64,000 nt of DNA from Balaenoptera acutorostrata (lineage: Eukaryota > Chordata > Mammalia > Artiodactyla > Balaenopteridae): positions 30,586,942 to 30,650,941 of the forward strand of contig NC_080078.1 in NCBI RefSeq assembly GCF_949987535.1, written 5' to 3'. The notes under the pieces were generated by a model that saw nothing but the letters and a program-made list of their open reading frames with translations, was not told the origin of the DNA and did no database searches. Below are positions 32,403 to 42,899 of the stretch, piece after piece. Each line of letters opens with the position of its first letter. The first letter of the stretch is position 1. The position numbers were made by a program, and so were the translations under genes.

Positions 32403-32588
32403 AAGCAAATCCCAGTCAACATGATATTTCTCCCTTAAACAGTTCAAGAGACATCTCTACAAAGTAAAGGACATTCTCTTATATCACTACAGTGATCATC
32501 ACATTTTACAAATCAACAATAATTCCTTAATCTCATGTAACACCTGGTTTATAGTTCAGTTTTTGGATCGTCTTCATCATATCTTTTT

Positions 32589-32924
32589 TTTTTTTTTTTT
32601 TTGGCTGCGTTGGGTGTTCATTGCTGAGTGCAAGCTTTCTCTAGTTGCAGCGAGCAGGGCCTACTCTTTGTTGCGGTGCGCGGGTTTCTCATTACAGTGG
32701 CTTCTCTTGTTGCGGAGCACGGGCTCTAGGCGTGCGGCCTTCAGTAGTTGTGGTGCGAGGGGTCAGTAGTTGTGGCTCGAGGGCTCTAGAGCACAGGCTC
32801 AGTAGTTGTGGCACACAGGCTTAGTTGCTCCATGGCATGTGGTATCTTCCCAGACCAGGGCTTGAACCCGTGCCCCCTGCATTGGCAGGCGGATTCTTAA
32901 CCACTGCGCCACCAGGAAAGTCCC
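32589..32924 (-). mobile_element. Long CHR-type SINE, antisense
   Basis: About 336 bp including the long-form internal AGTAGTTGTGG repeats. The target duplication CATCATATCTTTTT is exact at 32575-32588 and 32925-32938. Confidence 0.9.
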
Positions 32925-33229
32925 CATCATATCTTTTTATAATGGGTTTTCCCATCGGGATCCAGACATGGTCCACACCCTGGCATTTGGCTATTGTGTT
33001 TCTTGAATCTTTGTAAAGTAACAGAGTCCTTACTTTCCCTCTGCCCTTTTCCTATGCCATGAACTTACTGAGGAGACAACTCCCAAAGTGTTTTTTTTTT
33101 TAATATTTCAGTTTTTTATTTTTGTTTTTTCATATTGTTTTGTATTATTTATTTATTATTTTAAAAATTTGAAGTGTAGTTGATTTACAATGTTATATTA
33201 GTTGCAGGTGTACTTGTTTTTGTATTTTT

Positions 33230-33574
33230 TTTTTTTTTACACACACACACCACACACACACACACCCCTGCCTGTCTCGCTCATTCTTTTTTTTTTTTTT
33301 TTTTTTTTTTATGGCTGTGTTGGGTCTTCGTTTCTGTGCGAGGGCTTTCTCTAGTTGTGGCAAGTGGGGGCCACTCTTCATCGCGGTGCGCGGGCCTCTC
33401 ACTATCGCGGCCTCTCTTGTTGCGGAGCACAGGCTCCAGACGCGCAGGCTCAGTAATTGTGGCTCACGGGCCTAGCTGCTCCGCGGCATGTGGGATCTTC
33501 CCAGCCCAGGGCTCGAACCCGTGTCCCCTGCATTGGCAGGCAGATTCTCAACCACTGCGCCACCAGGGAAGCCC
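33230..33574 (-). mobile_element. CHR-type SINE with an extra 3' segment
   Basis: The 15-bp target duplication TGTTTTTGTATTTTT is exact at 33215-33229 and 33575-33589. Between the left copy and the SINE's own T-tract (33287-33311) lie a first T-tract, a (CA)n run and a unique CCCCTGCCTGTCTCGCTC segment. On the sense strand this is SINE, poly(A), extra sequence, (GT)n, poly(A). That is the structure of a 3' transduction or of a heavily remodelled tail. Confidence 0.85.
33239..33266. repeat. (CA)n run inside SINE tail
   Basis: ACACACACACACC followed by ACACACACACACACC. It lies between the two T-tracts of the SINE insertion, not in the flanking DNA. Confidence 0.9.
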
Positions 33575-33690
33575 TGTTTTTGTATTTTTATGGGAGTATA
33601 ATTGCTTTACAATGGTGTGCTAGTTTCTGCCATACAACAAAATGAATTAGCTGTATGTATACATATATCCCCATATCCCCCCCCCCCCAA

Positions 33691-34064
33691 AGTGTTTTAA
33701 ATTTAAAAACTTATTTTTTTTCTCCACTGACACAGTCTCCTTGAACTCTTCAAACCATGACGGTCAGACTCTGGGGCTCTGAATTAGGTTTTGAAGAAGT
33801 TAGTGAAATTCCTCCAGGGTGGTGGGGAGGTGACAGGCTGTCAAATCACTGGAAGTAGTACATGTTTATCATAAATCTAATGTTTGGTCCTGAAGAGTGC
33901 AGTGGGGCCAGGGAGGGAAGAACACACCCATACCGTTAGCAATTTGGGGCCAGCTGGGGGGGCTACTGTGGGATTGGGAGGAAGTAAGAACAGGGAGGCT
34001 GGAGTTGGGCTGGGAGGACTGAAAGACAAAACTGAGTTTCATGAAATGAGAGACTTGGACTCCT
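33691..34064. other. Unique sequence, nothing recognised
   Basis: No element or exon that I can name. Confidence 0.45.
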
Positions 34065-34150
34065 GAGTTCACCACTGTATCCCTAGCACCCTGAACAATC
34101 CTGACCCATAGGGAGTGCTCAGTATTTGTTGGATGAATGAGTGAAGGAAG
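34065..34150 (+). repeat. L2 LINE 3' terminus
   Basis: CACTGTATCCCTAGCACCCT, then GGAGTGCTCAGTATTTGTTG and GATGAATGAGTG form the L2 3' end, followed by a GAAGGAAGGAA run. Confidence 0.75.
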
Positions 34151-34454
34151 GAAGGAATGAACAAATGAACCTCTCTGGCTCAGATGCCTCCTTTGCATGG
34201 GATAGAGGATAACATCTCCCCGCAGTGTGTTTGAAGGATTATGTGATTCAAGTGTGTTAGTTTCCTTGCCTTTTGAAAGAGAACTCGCTTTGATATTAGT
34301 GGATTTTACATATTGTAGATTTTTCTGAGACTTTCTGGATTGACAAATGTCCTATGCCATTGTTCTTATGGGTTTATTAGAAGGTGGAGATATTTAATAA
34401 TATCCTTCGAACTGGGAAGGAACTTTGAGACTGAAAAATGAAGCAGGCAACTCC

Positions 34455-34850
34455 ATAAGGTGCGATTACGAAGTTTATTGTGGGTAACTTACATACAGGC
34501 AGGAGGGGGTGGTGAAGATCCAGAGGCATTTGCAGCTGCACCGCACACCACCAAAAGGGGTACAGGGGGACTTAAAGGGGCCAAAGCTAAAAATAGAATC
34601 TGACTACCAAGTGAGAAGGGATTCCAACCTGGAATCCCAGGTTCCACACTGAGGAACCAGGGACTTCTCTTCTCAAAAGGGTGGGGAGGGGTCTCATGAC
34701 CATTAACCATCTGTGCAGCAAAGGTATTCTTACAGTTCTCATATCAGATGGAGGCAAGGGTAAAAGTTGATAGGGAACTTACCTGGCTTGGGCGCATTCC
34801 TTAGGAGTAGGCTAACAGTCCTGCAGACAGGGGAGGGGGTAGGACTGGGG
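34455..34850 (-). repeat. Possible ERV LTR, antisense
   Basis: Plus GAAGTTTATTGTGGGTAAC (34471) is the complement of an AATAAA region, and the right-hand sequence could be U3. No family was recognised and the limits are uncertain. Confidence 0.35.
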
Positions 34851-34899
34851 GCCTAAGATGGAGCTGACAGAATGGAGTCAGTGTGGTTCAGCCACATAT

Positions 34900-35095
34900 A
34901 GGTACAATGGTATCCACCAATTATCAGTTCAGAAAAGGCATTTATCTCTCTGAGCCTTAGGTTACTCATCTGTAAAATGGAATAATGATAATAATAATAG
35001 CATTGTAAGACTGTTGGGAAGGTATACTGAGATGTACGTAAGGTGCCTAGTGTTTGGCACACAGCAGGCATTCAATAAATATTTATGGAATGAAT
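34900..35095 (+). repeat. MIR SINE
   Basis: Sense MIR: CTGAGCCTTAGGTTACTCAT, CTGTAAAATGGAATAATGA, GTGTTTGGCACACAGCAGGC and AATAAATATTTATGGAATG. Confidence 0.85.
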
Positions 35096-35935
35096 GGATG
35101 GCAAGTAAACAAAGGCAAAATGCACCCAAATAAATGTTGGTTAATCCAGTCGACAGTTATCTGTGAAGCACTGGCAAATTGTTTTTGTACTTATTGAAAA
35201 CTCAGTTTGCTTAATTGTCTGTCTTACTTAATTTGGTCAACGACTCTTGGTGAGTCTGAGTAATTAATGTGCATTTCAGAGGAGTTTTACAGTCTTGGTG
35301 GCCTTGGATGACTCTTTGGATCCCCTGAAGTTGCTGTTAGGTAAAAATGAACTCAGGATTCCAGGATTCTTGCTCATAGGAAGGAGGGAATTAATGCCTA
35401 CTGATTTTTATTATTTTCATGTTCTAAAGGGAAAATATGTGATATTTAGCACCTCTGTCCTGTAAATGTGGTTTTTTTGTCCTACTTGCCTGGCCAAATC
35501 CCATCAACATATGATTTAAGGATACAAAGTTTATAAAAGAAAGAAGCTCCTTCTTGATGAAATGCCAAGAGTGTGTTGAAAGATGCAAAGCAAATCGTTC
35601 ACATCTCTTATACATACCTTCCTTCCACCAACCAAACCGGCACTCCAATCCCAAACTGCCGCTTCGCACTGTGTGACCTTGGGAGGTTACAATTTCTCTG
35701 AGCCTCCAGGGCTGGAGGGGAGGGGATAATGGGGGTTATTGTTTCATGAGTACAGAGTTTCAGTTTAGAATGTGAAAAGTTCTAGAGATGAATAGTGGTG
35801 ATAGTTGCACAACAATGTGAATGTATTTAATGCCACTGACATGCACATTAAAAAATGGTTAAAATGGTAAAATTTTTTCTATTTTACTACAATTAACAAA
35901 GAGAAAACAACAACAAAAACTTTGGCTTCAAAAAT
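35096..35935. other. Unique sequence, nothing recognised
   Basis: AT-rich sequence with no recognised element. The 81-aa minus-strand frame at 35424-35669 has no domain. Confidence 0.5.
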
Positions 35936-36110
35936 ACTAATTCACTCAACAAATATTTATTCAGTGTTAATATGTGCTGGGCACAGTTCTAAGCACTAGA
36001 GAGACAGTTACAAGCAAGTCACTTCTTTCTTCACAGAGCTAACCATTTACTAGGGGACAGGCATTAAAAAATAGTCATGGAGATGAAAGTGTAATTCAAA
36101 ATCAGACCAT
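35936..36110 (-). repeat. L2 LINE 3' end, antisense
   Basis: TTCACTCAACAAATATTTAT, then GTGCTGGGCACAGTTCTAAG and ACAGAGCTAACCATTTACTA are the reverse complement of the L2 3' terminus. Confidence 0.75.
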
Positions 36111-36344
36111 TAACGTGGAAGCTTTCTGTTACCTGCTGTGCTAGACCTGAATGGGGCAGTTCTGGCCATTTCTTCCATGATTCTGTTACTTTCAGAGTTA
36201 CAAGGAATGTCTTCATTTGTTTACTCTTCACGACAGCTGGAGTGACATTCAGGAATGTAAAGTTAGGTCATGTGACTCCCCTGCTCAAAGTCTGCCAATG
36301 AGGTCTCATCACACCTCTGATCTCGTTTTCTGTCCCTTCCCCCC

Positions 36345-37160
36345 TGAGTAGAATACTACTCAGCCATAAAAAAGAATGAAATTTTGCCATTTGCAACATG
36401 GATGGACTTGGAGGGTATTATGCTAAGTGAAATAAGTCAGGCAGAGAAAGACAAATACTATATGATATCATTTATATGTGGAATTTAAAAAATACAGCAA
36501 ACTAGTGAATAAAACAAAGAAGCAGACTCACAGAACAAACTAGTGGTTACCAGTGGTGGGGGGCTATATAGGGGTGGAGGATTAAGAGGTACAAACCATT
36601 ATATATAAAATATATAAGCTGCCAGGATATACTGTACAACACAGGGAATATAGCCAATATTTTATAATAGCCATAAATGAAGTATAACCTTTAAAAATTG
36701 TGAACCACTATATTGTACACCTGTAACATATAATATTATACGACTATATGGACTTCCCTGGTGGCACAGTGGTTAAGAATCCGCCTGCCAATGCAGGGGA
36801 CACGGGTTCAAGCCCTGGTCCGGGAAGATCCCACATGCCACGGAGCAACTAAGCCCGTGTGCCACAACGACTGAGCCTATGCTCTAGAGCCCGCGAGCCA
36901 CAACTACTGAGCCTGCATGCTGCAGCTACTGAAGCCTGTGCGCCTAGAGCCCATGCTCTGCAACAAGAAAAGCCACCGCAATTAGAAGCCCGCGCACTGC
37001 AGCAAAGAGTAGCCCCCGCTTGATGAAACCCAGAGAAAACCCACGCACAGCAACGAAGACCCAATGCAGCCAAAAATAAATAAATAAATTTATTTTAAAA
37101 AAAATTATACAACTATAACTCAATAAAAAAATCTAAAAAAAAAATGATGTGAAAAAGAAA
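36345..37160 (+). mobile_element. L1 3' end carrying a SINE
   Basis: Begins in the ORF2 tail (GAATACTACTCAGCCATAAA, GCAACATGGATGGACTTGGA), passes through the 3' UTR (TATTGTACACCTGTAACATA) to 36748, and resumes after the SINE with ACTCAATAAAAAAATC. The ORF2 part corresponds to the EYYSA(I/K) end of the protein, in pieces only. Confidence 0.88.
36749..37103 (+). mobile_element. Long CHR-type SINE
   Basis: About 355 bp in the long form with extra internal ACAACTACTGAGCCTGC-type repeats. The flanks ATTATACGACTATA (36735-36748) and ATTATACAACTATA (37104-37117) are its target duplication inside the L1 3' UTR, so the SINE is younger than that L1. Confidence 0.92.
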
Positions 37161-37258
37161 AAAAAATAGCCCCTCCCTCCCCAGTCACTCTTCATTTTCT
37201 TATCCTGCTTTTTGTTCTTCATACCATTTGTCATTCTCCAATATCATACTGGATGTTG

Positions 37259-37709
37259 TGTTCCATTCCTAGGGCTGCTATAACAGAGTACCACAAACTG
37301 GTGGCTTAAAACAACAGAAATCTATTCTCTTGCAATCCTGGAGGCCAGAGGTCTGAAATTAGGGTGTCAGCAGGGCCATGCACCCTCCAAAGGCCCTAGG
37401 GATGATCTTGCTTCTCTCCTAGCTTCTGGTGGTTACCAGCAATCCTTGGCAGTCCTTGACTTGCATATCACTTCAACCTCTGCTTCTGCCTTCACATGGC
37501 CTATTCCCCCATGTGTCTGTGTCCAAATTTTCCTCCTCTTATAAGGACACCAGTCTTTGGGTTTAGGGCCCACCCTAATCCAGCATGACCTCATCTTAGC
37601 TTGATTACATAAGCAAAGACCTTATTTTCAAGTAAGGTCACATTCATAGGTACCAGGTGTTAGAACTTGAGCATATATCTTTTGGGGGGACATAATTCTA
37701 CCCATTACA
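37259..37709 (-). repeat. MLT1-family LTR, antisense
   Basis: Plus strand: GCTGCTATAACAGAGTACCA, GGCTTAAAACAACAGAAATC, TATAAGGACACCAGTCTTTG, ATTACATAAGCAAAGACC and TTTTGGGGGGACATAATTC. This is the reverse complement of MLT1, near full length. Confidence 0.92.
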
Positions 37710-38227
37710 GGTGTTAGTATGTTTGTTTTTTACCTCCGCCTCTCCTTCTCACTAGTTTTTAAACTTCCATGGAGGCAGGTCTGGTCCTCTTTTGTCCCTG
37801 CTTCTAGCCACAGTGGCAGGAGCAGTGCTTGATACACAAGAAAATTGGTCAAAAACAGTTTGTTGAATTAATACATGAGTTTTCTATTCTGATTCAAATA
37901 TTTGTAGGACTGTTCTGGCATTGACCCATTTCCAACTTTACTCACTCCCACGGTTTGGGATGGGCTCCCTAGAAAACAGCAGCAACCTTGTAAAAGTCCT
38001 TGAAGAAATGGTCTACCTAGGGATTTTTGAAACTTTTCAACTAGAACAAGAAATAGCTTGTAGCAGCTGATGCATTATTATTCGTCTTTCAAGAGCAAGG
38101 GGAAGTCTCAGATGTTGTGTTTGAATGACAAAATGTGTTTGTACCAAAAAGAAAGGAAATCTGCAGAGATTTAATGTCTCCACTTGATCTGTATTAACAT
38201 GGGAAAAATAATTTAAAAAAAATTTTT
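37710..38227. other. Unique sequence, nothing recognised
   Basis: A short L2-end-like sequence may lie near 37790-37890 (GCTTGATACACAAGAAAATT), but it is too decayed to call. Confidence 0.4.
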
Positions 38228-38590
38228 TTTAATTTTTTTAAAAAAAGATTTTCTTATTTAATTTATTTAATTTTGGCTGCATTGGGTCTTCGTTGCTGCA
38301 TTGGCTTTCTCTAGTTGCGGGGAGCTGAGGCTACTCTTTGTTGCAGTGCACGGGCTTCTCATTGTGGTAGTTTCTCTTGTTGCGGAGCACGAGCTATAGG
38401 CGCGCGGGCTTCAGTAGGTGTGGCACAGGCTCAGTAGTTGTGGCTTGCGGGCTCTAGAGCACAGGCTCAGTAGTTGTGGCGCACAGGCTTAGTTGCTTTG
38501 CGACATGTGGGATCTTCCCGGACCAGGGATCAAACCCATGTCCCTGAATTGGCAGGCGGATTCTTAGCCACTGCGCCACCAGGAAAGTCC
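38228..38590 (-). mobile_element. Long CHR-type SINE, antisense
   Basis: Long-form element with a TTTAATTTATTTAATTTTGG tail at the left and CCACCAGGAAAGTCCC at the right. The flanks TAAAAAAAATTTTTTT and TAAAAAATTTTTTTAC are probably its target duplication. It is diverged in the head (GATCAAACCCATGTCC). Confidence 0.85.
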
Positions 38591-38666
38591 CTAAAAAATT
38601 TTTTTACATATCACATTCTTGTTGAAAGAAAGGATAGCAGAAGTGTTACTATTAATAACAATTTTT

Positions 38667-38705
38667 AAAATCGTTACCCTTAAAAAAAAAAAAATCGTTA
38701 CCCTT
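38667..38705 (+). mobile_element. Poly(A)-only insertion with 15-bp target duplication
   Basis: AAAATCGTTACCCTT occurs at 38667-38681 and again at 38691-38705, with only A residues between. The left copy is preceded by TTTTT, so the site reads TTTTT/AAAA, the preferred L1 endonuclease nick. This is what an L1-machinery insertion would look like if only the tail were copied. A 24-bp tandem slip is the alternative. Confidence 0.6.
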
Positions 38706-38999
38706 AACACCATGCCCCACCCATATTTGAGTTCAATTATCTGGTCTTTGTCCTCCCTTATGGCATTACACCTCAGAGTTATCATTACCATCACTCTTCT
38801 GACCTGCCAGTCTTACCAACAAGCCTGATGTAGCTCAGAACAGAGAAATAGCTATTTAATTGGTCACAGTTCTCAACTAGCAGAACCTCAAGTTCAATAA
38901 CATTTATAATATCTCCAGCTCTTATAAGGACATTTGACTAAAAAAATTTTTTTCTGGGCTAGCTGTGTGAATTAACCTCAAATTACGTAAGGCAGCAGG

Positions 39000-39200
39000 A
39001 CCTGGAGTTTTTGGAAACAGAGACCTGGTTTAGAACCCTCCCTGTGTCCTTTACTAGCTGCTGTAACCTTGGTCAAGACCCTCAACTACTCTGAATCTCA
39101 GTCTCTTCATCTGTAAAATGGGGACTAATATCTGCTATTCAGATTAAGCTAGGGATCAAGTGAGATACTATAGGTGAAGTTCACAGTCCAGTGTTTACAA
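39000..39200 (+). repeat. MIR SINE
   Basis: Sense MIR with GAATCTCAGTCTCTTCATCT, GTAAAATGGGGACTAATATC and the following GATCAAGTGAGATACTA. Confidence 0.88.
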
Positions 39201-39644
39201 AGGGATCAAATAATTTTTTTGTTGGGGGGAGGCCAGGGAGTGAGGTGGGGATGTTACTGTTCAGAATGTCTTTAGGAGCTGATTCATTAAAGTTACACAA
39301 GTAAGGCTGGTATCCCAGAAGTTTTCTGTTTGTTTAAACCTTTTTGGCAAATACCAGGAGCATGAAGGAAGGCAATAGGGGTAGATTTGGTAATTACCTC
39401 TTATTGCCAAATGGTAGGTGTATCTTGCCTTCCATGCCGCTTAGGAGTCAAGGGGGTGGGAGTTGAGCACCAGAAGGAATCTAATGTATCTCAGGCATAG
39501 ACATGAATACTGACTACGCATACCTTTCATACTCCTACCAGATAATTAACTCCAGCATTAATGGTATAAATGGATAATCAAAGTGCATATTAAAGCTTTT
39601 CTTAAAAATAAAAATAGCATTGGTGATTACTGCCAATTACTGAG
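39201..39644. other. Unique sequence, nothing recognised
   Basis: No repeat or exon recognised between two MIR copies. Confidence 0.5.
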
Positions 39645-39870
39645 GTTGCAGAGTGCAGTGTTAAGACAGCTCCCACCCTCGCTGGCTGTGTGTCCTGGGC
39701 CCAGTCACTTTACCTCTCAGAGCTGCAATATGCTCATCTGTAAAATATGAATGACACTAGGACCCACTTGTTAGGGTTGCTGTGAGGATTAGATGAGCTT
39801 GCACATGTGAAGTACCTGGAACGGTATCAGACATACAGTGAGCCCAGTACAGATGTTAGCTCTCATTTCA
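39645..39870 (+). repeat. MIR SINE
   Basis: Sense MIR: CCAGTCACTTTACCTCTCAG, CTCATCTGTAAAATATGAAT, GGTTGCTGTGAGGATTAGAT and CAGTACAGATGTTAGCT at the 3' end. Confidence 0.88.
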
Positions 39871-40555
39871 ACTAAGGTTCCCCCCATTTCTGTTGCAAAG
39901 CCTTCTGTGCCTCTGGAGCATATTTTTCCACAGTGGCTTATTTTGTTTACTAAACATACATGTTTGAAAAAATCAGAACCTGGAACTGAGTTTGCATTAG
40001 GCACTTGTCTTGACCTTTGCCCTAAGTGCCATTGGACAGAATTGCCATTGAACAGAACCACGACTTGGGAAAAATTTAGTCTTCTGGGGTGTAGGAACTA
40101 TGGCCTTTGCAGTGACAGACATTTCTTTGGATGTGAGGAGTGAGGTCGATAGCACCTGTACAGGTGACATTTGCTTTACCACTTCACTGCCCACAAAATG
40201 GCACATAGATTGTCACGTTTCTTTTAAAAATGGAGTCCTCTTGTCAAGAGTCTCTAAGGGTGCACTTTCTTTTCAATTGCTCTGCGCTCATTTTGGAGCC
40301 AAAATAAAATGTTTTTACTTAATTTTAATTGAAGATGAAGTCACTGAGAACCATAGAAGCCAGGAATGGGTACTGTGGGTAGCTCTTCCTTGGTAGTCAC
40401 TCACCTTTGCTTTGACATCCCAGGGAGGGGCTATGTTTTCCAAAGTGTATTGGGGGCAGGGGTGGGGCTAGTCCTAGGGGATATCCATGGTGCAGTGGTT
40501 CAAAAAGTTGGGAAACACTGGGTTAAACACAGCCAAACTGGTCTTTTTAATTAAC
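39871..40555. other. Unique sequence, no gene supported
   Basis: Overlapping frames of 90-101 aa on both strands show no recognisable domain. A remnant of a DNA-transposon end (GTGCAGTGGTTCAAAAAGTT, GGGAAACACTGG) may lie at 40490-40525. Confidence 0.4.
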
Positions 40556-40710
40556 AAGTTCATTCATATATTTTATTTCATTTATTCATTGTTCACTTGC
40601 TTATTGAGAGCCTCTTTTGTTCAACATTGTTCAAGGAGTGGGGATATTATAGTGAGTTAGACTCGATCCCTGATTCCAGAGCTTAAAATCTAGTAATGGT
40701 GGCTGCAGGA
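40556..40710 (-). repeat. L2 LINE 3' end, antisense
   Basis: TTTCATTTATTCATTGTTCA, TTGCTTATTGAGAGCCTCTT and CCAGAGCTTAAAATCTAGTA match the antisense L2 terminus. Confidence 0.65.
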
Positions 40711-41145
40711 CTTCTCAGAGCCTTTATTAACTGAACGTGCCAAATGTGTTCAAAAAGGAATGGGATATCTTGCATTTTCTGACCTGAAAATCTTTTTTAG
40801 GAGAAATAGCTTTTGAGTTTAGTATTCTTTGGAACACACCTTTAGGAAATTCTTGCGTGGGGAGAGTAGTTGCTATATTGAGGGCACCATAGCCACCCCC
40901 AAACTTTTGGTGTGCCAGAGATGATGAGAAAGTGCCAGCAGTGGCTAGGTCATAACTTCATAGGCATCCCCTTTCTCATTCCAATCCACTGACCTCCATT
41001 TGGCAAGAATGTGCAAGACCCATCCAAGTGCCAGAGGGCGTACTACATATATGAGTAAGAAAATAATAATAGAAGCAACAGTAGCTGACATATGTTAAGA
41101 ACTTAATGTGTGTCCAGCCTTAGTCTAAGTGCTCGTTTCCTTAAA
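40711..41145. other. Unique sequence, nothing recognised
   Basis: No repeat or exon recognised before the SINE target site. Confidence 0.45.
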
Positions 41146-41159
41146 ATATAATGCCAGTG

Positions 41160-41471
41160 GGCTTCCCTGGTGGCGCAGTGGTTGAGAATCTGCCTGCTAA
41201 TGCAGGGGACACGGGTTCGAGCCCTGGTCTGGGAAGATCCCACATGCCACGGAGCAGCTGGGCCCGTGAGCCACAATTGCTGAGCCTGCGCGTCTGGAGC
41301 CTGTGCCCCGCGACGGGAGGGGCCGCGATAGAGAAAGGCCCGCGCACCGCGATGAAGAGTGGCCCCCGCTTGCCGCAACTGGAGAAAGCCCTCGCACGAA
41401 CCGAAGACCCAACACAGCCAAAAATAAATAAATAAATAAATAAGTAAGAAAATCCTTTAAAAAAAAAATAT
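41160..41471 (+). mobile_element. CHR-type SINE
   Basis: A well-preserved ~310-bp element with B-box-like GGTTCGAGCCC and an AAATAAATAAATAAAT tail. The target duplication ATATAATGCCAGTG is exact at 41146-41159 and 41472-41485. Its low divergence suggests a fairly recent insertion. Confidence 0.94.
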
Positions 41472-41489
41472 ATATAATGCCAGTGATAG

Positions 41490-41700
41490 CTGGTATTCAC
41501 CGAGTGTTTACCTTGTGCACTTCACATGAATCATTGTATTTGACTCTTGCAAAGACTCTACGGGGTCAGTACTTCATTATCTCTACTCCATAGGTCAGGA
41601 AACAGAGGTACAGAGAGCTGAAGTACTCTGCTCAAGGCACCGGCTGGGTAGTGACAGAGCCAAGATCAGTAGAACCCCACAGCCCATTACTTTAACCCAG
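41490..41700 (-). repeat. MIR SINE, antisense
   Basis: GCTGGTATTCACCGAGTGTT, then ATCTCTACTCCATAGGTCAG, GAAACAGAGGTACAGAGAGC and TGACAGAGCCAAGAT: reverse complement of MIR. Confidence 0.85.
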
Positions 41701-41702
41701 AA

Positions 41703-41905
41703 GTTGTCAACCGAGGGCAATTTTGTGCCCAGGGGACAATGCCTGGAGACATTTGGGGCATCCAGAGATGCTACTGGCACCTCGTGGGTGAAGTCCAGGG
41801 ATGCTGCTAAACATCCTGCAGTGCGGAGGACAGCCCCACAACAGAGACGTATCAGCCCCAAATGTTGCTGGTGCCGAGGCTGAGAAACCCTCTTTAGCCA
41901 GTGCA
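41703..41905 (+). mobile_element. MER20 (hAT-Charlie MITE)
   Basis: GTTGTCAACCGAGGGCAATT, GGGGACAATGCCTGGAGACA, GATGCTGCTAAACATCCTGC and GCTGAGAAACCCT follow MER20 in full order. MER20 copies are known in placental mammals as occasional regulatory elements in endometrial cells. Nothing here shows that this copy is active. Confidence 0.9.
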
Positions 41906-42065
41906 TTAGCAGGCTTTAGTTCCATTCGAGCACCTCACAGTTTACTGGGGAGATGTGGCAAATGCATACACTAATTCTAGTGCAAGCCAAGAGATGTGCT
42001 ACAGAAAGGGTATAAATCACCCTTATGGCCCTCATTCAGGCCTTTTTATTTCTTTATAAACTCTT

Positions 42066-42888
42066 TTTTTTTTTAACATCTTTATTGGAGTATGATTGCT
42101 TTACAATGGTGTGTTAGTTTCTGCTTTATAACACAGTGAATCAGCTATACATATACATATGTTCCCATATCTCTTCCCTCTTTCGTCTCCCTCCCTCCCA
42201 CCCTCCCTATCCCACCCCTCTAGGTTGTCACAAACCACCGAGCTGATCTCCCTGTGCTATGCGGCTGCTTCCCACTAGCTATCTATTTTACGTTTGGTAG
42301 TGTATATATGTCCATGACACTCTTTCACTTTGTCACAGCTTACCCTTCCCCCTCCCCATATTCTCAAGTCCATTCTCTAGTAGGTCTGTGTCTTTATTCC
42401 CGTCTTGCCCCTAGGTTCTTCATGACCTTTTTTTTTTTTTTCCTTAGATTCCATATATATGTGTTAGCATACGGTATTTGTTTTTCTCTTTCTTCCTTAC
42501 TTCACTTCACAGACTTCATAAGTCTGACTTATGACAGACTCTAGGTCCATCCACCTCACTACAAATAACTCAATTTCGTTTCTTTTTATGGCTGAGTAAT
42601 ATTCCGTTGTATATATGTGCCACATCTTCTTTATCCATTCATCTGTTGATGGACATTTAGGTTGCTTCCATTTCCTGGTTATTGTAAATAGAGCTGCAGT
42701 GAACACTGTGGTACATGACTCTTTTTGAATTATGGTTTTCTTAGGGTATATGCTCAGTAGTGGGATTGCTGGGTTGTATGGTTGTTCTATTTTTAGTTTT
42801 TTAAGGAACCTCCATACTGTTCTCCATAGTGGCTGTATCAATTTGCATTCCCACCAACAGTGCAGTAGTGTTCCCTTTTCTCCACACC
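42066..42888 (-). mobile_element. 5'-truncated L1, antisense
   Basis: About 820 bp from an L1 3' end, with the poly(T) at 42066-42076. The exact target duplication ATAAACTCTT is at 42056-42065 and 42889-42898. The 3' UTR (AGTATGATTGCTTTACAATG) and the ORF2 tail match those of the L1 at 5496-7603. A ~20-bp imperfect local duplication occurs near 42500-42540 (TTCACAGACTTCATAAGTCT, CTTATGACAGACTC). Confidence 0.92.
42520..42886 (-). pseudogene. L1 ORF2 C-terminal fragment
   Basis: Read on the minus strand this keeps an open frame over the C-terminal ~120 residues of ORF2p, including [16 protein letters not shown] of the Cys-rich region, [13 protein letters not shown] and EYYSAIKRNEIE. The upstream endonuclease and RT are absent. 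The apparent start codon at 42913 lies outside the L1 and is meaningless. Confidence 0.9.
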
Positions 42889-42899
42889 ATAAACTCTTC

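Larger units (their letters stand above)
31926..33100 (-). mobile_element. Old L1 3'-UTR-like sequence hosting SINEs
   Basis: Pieces in order, antisense: TTTTTATTATAAAAATCTTC and AAGTAGAGAGCATAAATG (31940-32000), TTTTAAAGCAAATCC (32251), AACAATAATTCCTTAATCTC (32514) and GGGATCCAGACATGGTCCAC (32957). They resemble one old mammalian L1 3' end. It is interrupted by an hAT-type MITE and by SINEs at 32266 and 32589. Confidence 0.6.
33107..33690 (-). mobile_element. L1 3' end(s), antisense, split by a SINE
   Basis: GAAGTGTAGTTGATTTACAA (33171) and AGTATAATTGCTTTACAATG (33595) are two versions of the same L1 3'-terminal region, so two L1 ends lie head to tail here. The second continues to ATACATATATCCCCATATCC. 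The SINE at 33230-33574 sits at the junction. Confidence 0.7.

Noticed and set aside
33180..33623. Repeated protein-like sequence with RGLSLVVASGGHSSSRCAGL seen at many places
   Set aside because: It is the translation of antisense SINEs. It recurs at every antisense copy and is not a protein family.
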